Shown here one piece after another: positions 60,007-64,000 of a DNA stretch of 64,000 nt. A program made the position numbers and the translations under genes. Source of the stretch: Enterobacter kobei (GTDB taxonomy: Bacteria > Pseudomonadota > Gammaproteobacteria > Enterobacterales > Enterobacteriaceae). Positions within the stretch are counted from its first letter, which is position 1; each line of letters begins with the position of its first letter. The DNA is taken from contig NZ_CP017181.1 of assembly GCF_001729765.1 (NCBI RefSeq), positions 3,410,001-3,474,000 on the forward strand. Direction: 5' to 3'. The notes under the pieces were generated by a model, which saw nothing but the letters and a program-made list of their open reading frames with translations, did no database searches and was not told the DNA's origin.

Positions 60007-62334
60007 TTAACGGCCCAGCTCGAAATTTACCGTCGCCGTTTGTCCTGCCTCATCCATCACAAATAATTGATAATTACCCGGCAAATATAATTTTAATGAA
60101 TAATTATAATTCCGTCCTTTTAACGATTCTCCGTTTAAAAACCACCAGCGCTCACCTTCTCCGCCTGTCGTACTGACAGAAAGCGTCACATTTCCTTCCC
60201 CCGGGAGTCGCTTAATCACAGCTCCCTCTCTGATTCCCGAAATCATAAGCGGTGCCGCATTGTTATTATCCAGAGGCGGACAGACTGTTGATTTCGCAGG
60301 AAGACGCGCCGCCCTTTTTTCTGCTGCTGGCAGCCACGACTCCAGCGGCAGCGGCCAGACATCGAGGATTTTCTCCGTGGCATCCGGGCAATCTGCTGCA
60401 ACACGCTTACCCGTTTTATCAAGCCAGACCGGGAAACGAATGCCGCGAATACCTTCCTGTTCCGGTAAAAGCAGCGTAGGCGGCTCACTTCCTTCCAGCA
60501 ACCATGTGGAAAGGCGACGCCGACAGTTTTCACTGCCTTCCGGCAGCGACTGACCGCCAGGCCAGCAGATCACACCCTGCCCGACGCTCTCCGGACGCGG
60601 ATCGCGCGGCAGGCGGGCTTCGTCTACCGTCGAGCGAGACTGAAGCAGGTTATTTACCTGATTCAGGAGCGGCACCGCGCTGGCAAAACCGAACTGCCCG
60701 GCCACGGGCGTACCGTCCGGTCGTCCGGTCCAGATGCCAATGACGTAACGGGCGTTCAGACCTATTGCCCAGGCATCACGGTAGCCGTAGCTGGTGCCGG
60801 TTTTCCATGCCAGCGGCGCAATTTGCGGTAGCGCACTGTCCGGCAGCGGCTGCGCCTCGTTGGCGAGAATACGGCGAATAATCCACGCTGAACCTGCCGA
60901 TAACAGCGGGCGCTCAACAAGCGCGTCGCCAGGCTGGAAGCGCAGCCTTCCCGCCTTGCCGTGTCGGGCAAAGGCGCTATAGGCAGCGGCGATATCGGCC
61001 AGCCGCGCGCCTGCACCTCCCAAAATCAGCGACAAATTCGGTTGTGCCCCCGCAGGCAGGATCAGCGGCAGCCCGGCATTGCTCAGCATTCCGGCAAAAC
61101 GCTTTGGCCCGTAGGCTTCCAGCACCTGCACCGCCGGCAGATTGAGGGAGCGTACCAGCGCTTCACTCATGCTGACCGGCCCGTGGAAGCCGCTGTCGAA
61201 ATTTCCGGGGCGATAATCACCGGTTTTTCGAGGAACGTCCTGAAGCAATGAGGCGGGATGGATCAGGCCATCATCCAGCGCCATACCGTAAATAAAGGGT
61301 TTCAGCACCGATCCCGGCGATCGGATCGCATTGACCATATCAACATGGCTAAATCGACTGTCGTCGTTAATATCCACCGAACCGACCCAGCCGCGTACTT
61401 TCATATCCGTATGATCCACGACGATCATCGCCAGCGAGCTGCGTGCCGGCAGGCGGGATTTCCAGTTCATCGCCAGCTCTTCCAGCTGTCGTTGTAGTCC
61501 GGCATCCAGCGTGGTGACAATTTTTGTGTCGCGGCTTTTGCCGAGCATCATGCGAGCAAAAAGCGGCGCCAGCTGCGGCATATGACGGGGAGCCAGCCAT
61601 ACCGGCTCTTCACGGGACTCTTTTACCTGTTTTTCTGACCAGACGCCCTGGGTCATCATGCGGTCGAGCACTTTATTGCGTGCCGCTTCGGCCCGCTCCG
61701 GCCAACGGTCCGGGCGCAGGCGACTTGGTGCCTGCGGCAGTACGGCCAGCAGCGCTGCATCGGAGTAGCTAAGCTGCGAAGGTGGTTTCCCCAGATAGGT
61801 CCAGCTTGCTGCCCCTACCCCCTGCAGCGTGCCGCCAAACGGGGCACGGTTGAGATACAGCGTAAGAATATCGCGTTTAGAGAGATGCCACTCCAGCTGC
61901 ATCGCCCGCCAGAGCTGACGGATCTTTCCACCGAAGGTGCGCGGATGCGGATCCAGCAGGCGCGCTACCTGCATGGTAAGCGTGCTTCCACCCGAGACCA
62001 CTCTCCCGGAGGTGAGATCCTGCCAGGCGGCGCGCATGACAGAGAGTGGGTTTACGCCGGGATGATCCCAGAACCAGCGATCTTCATACTGGATTAGCGC
62101 CTCAAGATAGCGGGGAGAGACCTCTTCAATGGTCACCGGATAGCGCCAGATGCCCTCCGCGTCAGCAAAACGCCACAGCGGCGTGCCGTTCTCATCCACC
62201 ACCACCCGGGCGGGGTTAACCTCTTTCAGAGGTAACGGCCACAGGCGGTCGGCGGCGAAAACCAGCCCCCATAAAATGAGAAGCGCTCCCGCCAGCCAGA
62301 GCCAGCGGGAGCGTGTCAGACGTGCTTTCAGCAT
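60007..62334 (-). CDS. pbpC: Penicillin-binding protein 1C
   Basis: Periplasmic bifunctional peptidoglycan synthase with one N-terminal membrane helix, 775 aa (E. coli 770). The glycosyltransferase domain has IQYEDRWFWDHPG (catalytic Glu) and GGSTLTMQVARLL. The transpeptidase domain has SPGSVLKP (Ser-x-x-Lys), SLN and KTGTSYG, and a BiPBP C-terminal domain follows. The ATG at 62332-62334 lies one base after the yfhM stop; an upstream TTG would overlap yfhM more. It is tightly coupled with yfhM. Confidence 0.96.
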   Translation of the reverse strand: MLKARLTRSRWLWLAGALLILWGLVFAADRLWPLPLKEVNPARVVVDENGTPLWRFADAEGIWRYPVTIEEVSPRYLEALIQYEDRWFWDHPGVNPLSVMRAAWQDLTSGRVVSGGSTLTMQVARLLDPHPRTFGGKIRQLWRAMQLEWHLSKRDILTLYLNRAPFGGTLQGVGAASWTYLGKPPSQLSYSDAALLAVLPQAPSRLRPDRWPERAEAARNKVLDRMMTQGVWSEKQVKESREEPVWLAPRHMPQLAPLFARMMLGKSRDTKIVTTLDAGLQRQLEELAMNWKSRLPARSSLAMIVVDHTDMKVRGWVGSVDINDDSRFSHVDMVNAIRSPGSVLKPFIYGMALDDGLIHPASLLQDVPRKTGDYRPGNFDSGFHGPVSMSEALVRSLNLPAVQVLEAYGPKRFAGMLSNAGLPLILPAGAQPNLSLILGGAGARLADIAAAYSAFARHGKAGRLRFQPGDALVERPLLSAGSAWIIRRILANEAQPLPDSALPQIAPLAWKTGTSYGYRDAWAIGLNARYVIGIWTGRPDGTPVAGQFGFASAVPLLNQVNNLLQSRSTVDEARLPRDPRPESVGQGVICWPGGQSLPEGSENCRRRLSTWLLEGSEPPTLLLPEQEGIRGIRFPVWLDKTGKRVAADCPDATEKILDVWPLPLESWLPAAEKRAARLPAKSTVCPPLDNNNAAPLMISGIREGAVIKRLPGEGNVTLSVSTTGGEGERWWFLNGESLKGRNYNYSLKLYLPGNYQLFVMDEAGQTATVNFELGR

Positions 62335-62335
62335 A

Positions 62336-64000
62336 TTACGGAACAACAATCAGCGGGCCGCTGGCCGCACCCGTTGCCCGCCACTGCGGAACGTACATAG
62401 ACTCCACCATCGGGACCGGCACCTGGTAAGTTCCCGGTGTGACGGCGCGCGCCAGGTAAACCAGCGTGATCGGCTGACCTTCGTTGACCGGCACAGCGGC
62501 CACAAAGCGGTCGTCGCGGAACTCCATATACTGAATATCCGCCTGCTGCATCTGGCTCAGCAGGTTTTGCACCTCGCTGCCGCTGTCCTGCAGGCTGGCG
62601 CTGCTGCTCGCCAGGTTCTGGTTTTCCAGCTCCAGACCCGCCGGGAGAAGATCCACCACCAGCGCATCCGGCACGTTCTGGCTGGCTTTCACCTCAAGCC
62701 ACACCAGTACCAGTTCACCGCTCTTCAGAGATGAGAGCGATTTACTGCTGCCGTCGGTTGCCAGGATATGACGTTCAATCTGCAGCACGTTCGAGCTCGG
62801 CTGAGGCGCATATTCCGGATAACCCGTGCTGTCCAGGCGAACCCACAGTGGCGAAGTGCCGGTATTGGTCACCTGCAGCGCACCAAGCTGGTCGCCGTTG
62901 ACGTTTTGTACCAGCGATGTATCACCGCCTGAGGCGGTATCAGACAGCGAGGTTTTCGCCTGCCATGCACCTGACAGAGTTTGCAGCGAACGTCCGGCCA
63001 GGAAGAGGGCATTACTCTCCTGAGTAGACAGCCAGCGCTGGCTGAAAGCCTGTTCAGACAGCGCATTCAGCAACGTATTTTGCGCATCCGGCAGCAGCTT
63101 GTACTCTTCCAGCAGGGAGAGCATCAACGCGTTATCGCGCAACTGACTACCGTAATCGGCCATCCAGTTTTTGCTGTCGTTACGCGGCGTTTTGAGCGCC
63201 AGGTCCAGTGCCTGCTGGCTGCGTGGGGCATCGCCCATCAGTTTGAGCGCCATACCCAGCTGCATCAGCGGCAGCCCGGAAGCAGCCTGAGCGTGACGAT
63301 CCCAGATTTCGCGCAGCGCACCCAGAGGTGCTTTTTGCTGGCGCGCCAGCACCAGAGCGGCATAAGCCTGTACGGCAAATTTGCTGGCCTGGGTGTCGTC
63401 GCTGTAGCGAATGGACATCATGCCCGGATCCTGCAGGTAGCGCAGCAGGCGGCTATTGGCGTTATTCACGGCTTCGGCAGGCACGCTGTAGCCTTGCTCG
63501 CCTGCACGCACCAGGAAGTCAGTGACATAGGCGGTTAACCAGTACTCTTCCGGGCCGTTTTTATCCCACAACGCAAAACCGCCCTCCTCGCGCTGCATCT
63601 GCAGCAGACGCGAGATCCCAATATCAATGGCAGCACGGCGCTTGTCATCCGTGTCGCCCTTAATACCAAGCGCGGTGAGCTGCGCCGCGTTGGTGTAGAG
63701 CGACGGGAACAGGCCACTCGTGGTTTGTTCCAGACAGCCATACGGATACGCCTGCAGTTCACGAATATAGCGCGCCAGGTTTAGCGGTGGTTTACCGCTC
63801 AGCAGGAGTTGCCCCTGCAGAGTGGCTGGAGAGAAACCGCTACTATGCTGCGCCGGTGCGGTCCAGGATTCACCCGGGTTCAGCATCGCTCCGGTATTGA
63901 CCGTCTGTGCCGGGAATGCCGGACGTACGCCGATTTTCCAGCTTTTCTGCTGCGCTGCGAAGGTTTCGCCCGGAAGCTGCAGGCCGGTAACCTGTGCCGT
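62336..64000 (-). CDS. yfhM: Alpha-2-macroglobulin family lipoprotein YfhM (C-terminal part)
   Basis: Leftward frame open from the window edge to the stop at 62336, 554 codons visible; the rest of this roughly 1650-aa protein lies beyond 64000. The thioester motif CLEQ is present in YGCLEQTTSG, so this is the protease-trapping type. Alpha-alpha-toroid helices (KLMGDAPRSQQALDLALK) and the C-terminal receptor-like beta domain (YLARAVTPGTYQVPVPMVESMYV) follow. It is thought to guard the periplasm against foreign proteases together with PbpC. The internal ATG at 63884-63886 is not a start. Confidence 0.95.
   Translation of the reverse strand, partial: TAQVTGLQLPGETFAAQQKSWKIGVRPAFPAQTVNTGAMLNPGESWTAPAQHSSGFSPATLQGQLLLSGKPPLNLARYIRELQAYPYGCLEQTTSGLFPSLYTNAAQLTALGIKGDTDDKRRAAIDIGISRLLQMQREEGGFALWDKNGPEEYWLTAYVTDFLVRAGEQGYSVPAEAVNNANSRLLRYLQDPGMMSIRYSDDTQASKFAVQAYAALVLARQQKAPLGALREIWDRHAQAASGLPLMQLGMALKLMGDAPRSQQALDLALKTPRNDSKNWMADYGSQLRDNALMLSLLEEYKLLPDAQNTLLNALSEQAFSQRWLSTQESNALFLAGRSLQTLSGAWQAKTSLSDTASGGDTSLVQNVNGDQLGALQVTNTGTSPLWVRLDSTGYPEYAPQPSSNVLQIERHILATDGSSKSLSSLKSGELVLVWLEVKASQNVPDALVVDLLPAGLELENQNLASSSASLQDSGSEVQNLLSQMQQADIQYMEFRDDRFVAAVPVNEGQPITLVYLARAVTPGTYQVPVPMVESMYVPQWRATGAASGPLIVVP

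Overview
The window is a piece of an enterobacterial chromosome, most like Enterobacter or a close relative (Lelliottia, Kosakonia). The backbone gene order hda-uraA-upp, purMN, ppk-ppx, pdeF-yfgG, guaAB, xseA, yfgJ, der-bamB-yfgM-hisS-ispG-rodZ-rlmN-ndk, pbpC-yfhM is that of the Escherichia coli / Salmonella chromosome, and the proteins are near-identical to E. coli where I can recall the sequences. Blocks absent from E. coli K-12 lie between these anchors: an inositol cluster, an M4 protease with its inhibitor, a POT transporter and a DMSO-reductase-type operon. The genus is an inference from this mixture. I see no rRNA, tRNA or CRISPR array.

Layout. 1-2363: a T2-family asparaginase (5' end outside the window) overlapping an M17 aminopeptidase. 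2444-9029: hda, upp-uraA, an orphan 6-phospho-beta-glucosidase with two AscG-type operators, and purMN behind a PurR box. 9030-15419: ppk-ppx, the c-di-GMP phosphodiesterase gene pdeF behind an FNR-type promoter, and yfgG. 15416-18903: a LysR regulator divergent from an MFS exporter, then two small secreted proteins. 18953-33206: a complete myo-inositol catabolic locus. Two units are transcribed leftward, iolA-iolD and iolG-SBP-ATPase-permease-dehydrogenase-iolC-iolE-iolB, with a divergent RpiR-type iolR. Inositol enters through a dedicated ABC transporter. The aldolase step appears to be fused to the IolC kinase.

33240-36870 is a small AT-richer accessory patch between iolR and the 3' end of guaA. 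It holds a small membrane protein, a complete IS5-group insertion sequence of 1196 bp, the remnant of a repeat protein broken by a nonsense codon and truncated at the IS edge, and a beta-propeller/TPR-like protein of unknown function. The tetranucleotides flanking the IS do not match, and the truncated gene does not resume on the other side, so the IS probably marks a deletion.

36879-46160: guaBA behind its PurR box, xseA, a protealysin-like M4 protease joined to an emfourin-type inhibitor, yfgJ, a Gfo/Idh/MocA oxidoreductase gene frameshifted in a run of seven C, and a POT peptide transporter. 46161-55136: the conserved der-to-ndk run, covering ribosome assembly, outer-membrane assembly, histidyl-tRNA charging, isoprenoid synthesis, cell shape, rRNA methylation and nucleotide balance. 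55258-59918: a molybdoenzyme operon (dmsABC-like plus a polyferredoxin) behind a perfect FNR box. 60007-64000: pbpC and the 3' part of yfhM, a periplasmic peptidoglycan/alpha-2-macroglobulin pair.

REP/BIME-type palindromes and rho-independent terminators punctuate the backbone. Nothing here is a clearly undescribed system. The points most worth following are the IS-associated deletion scar with its broken repeat protein, the homopolymer frameshift at 43662, the uncharacterised propeller/TPR protein beside guaA, the shared iol operator and the LysR/MFS/secreted-protein group.
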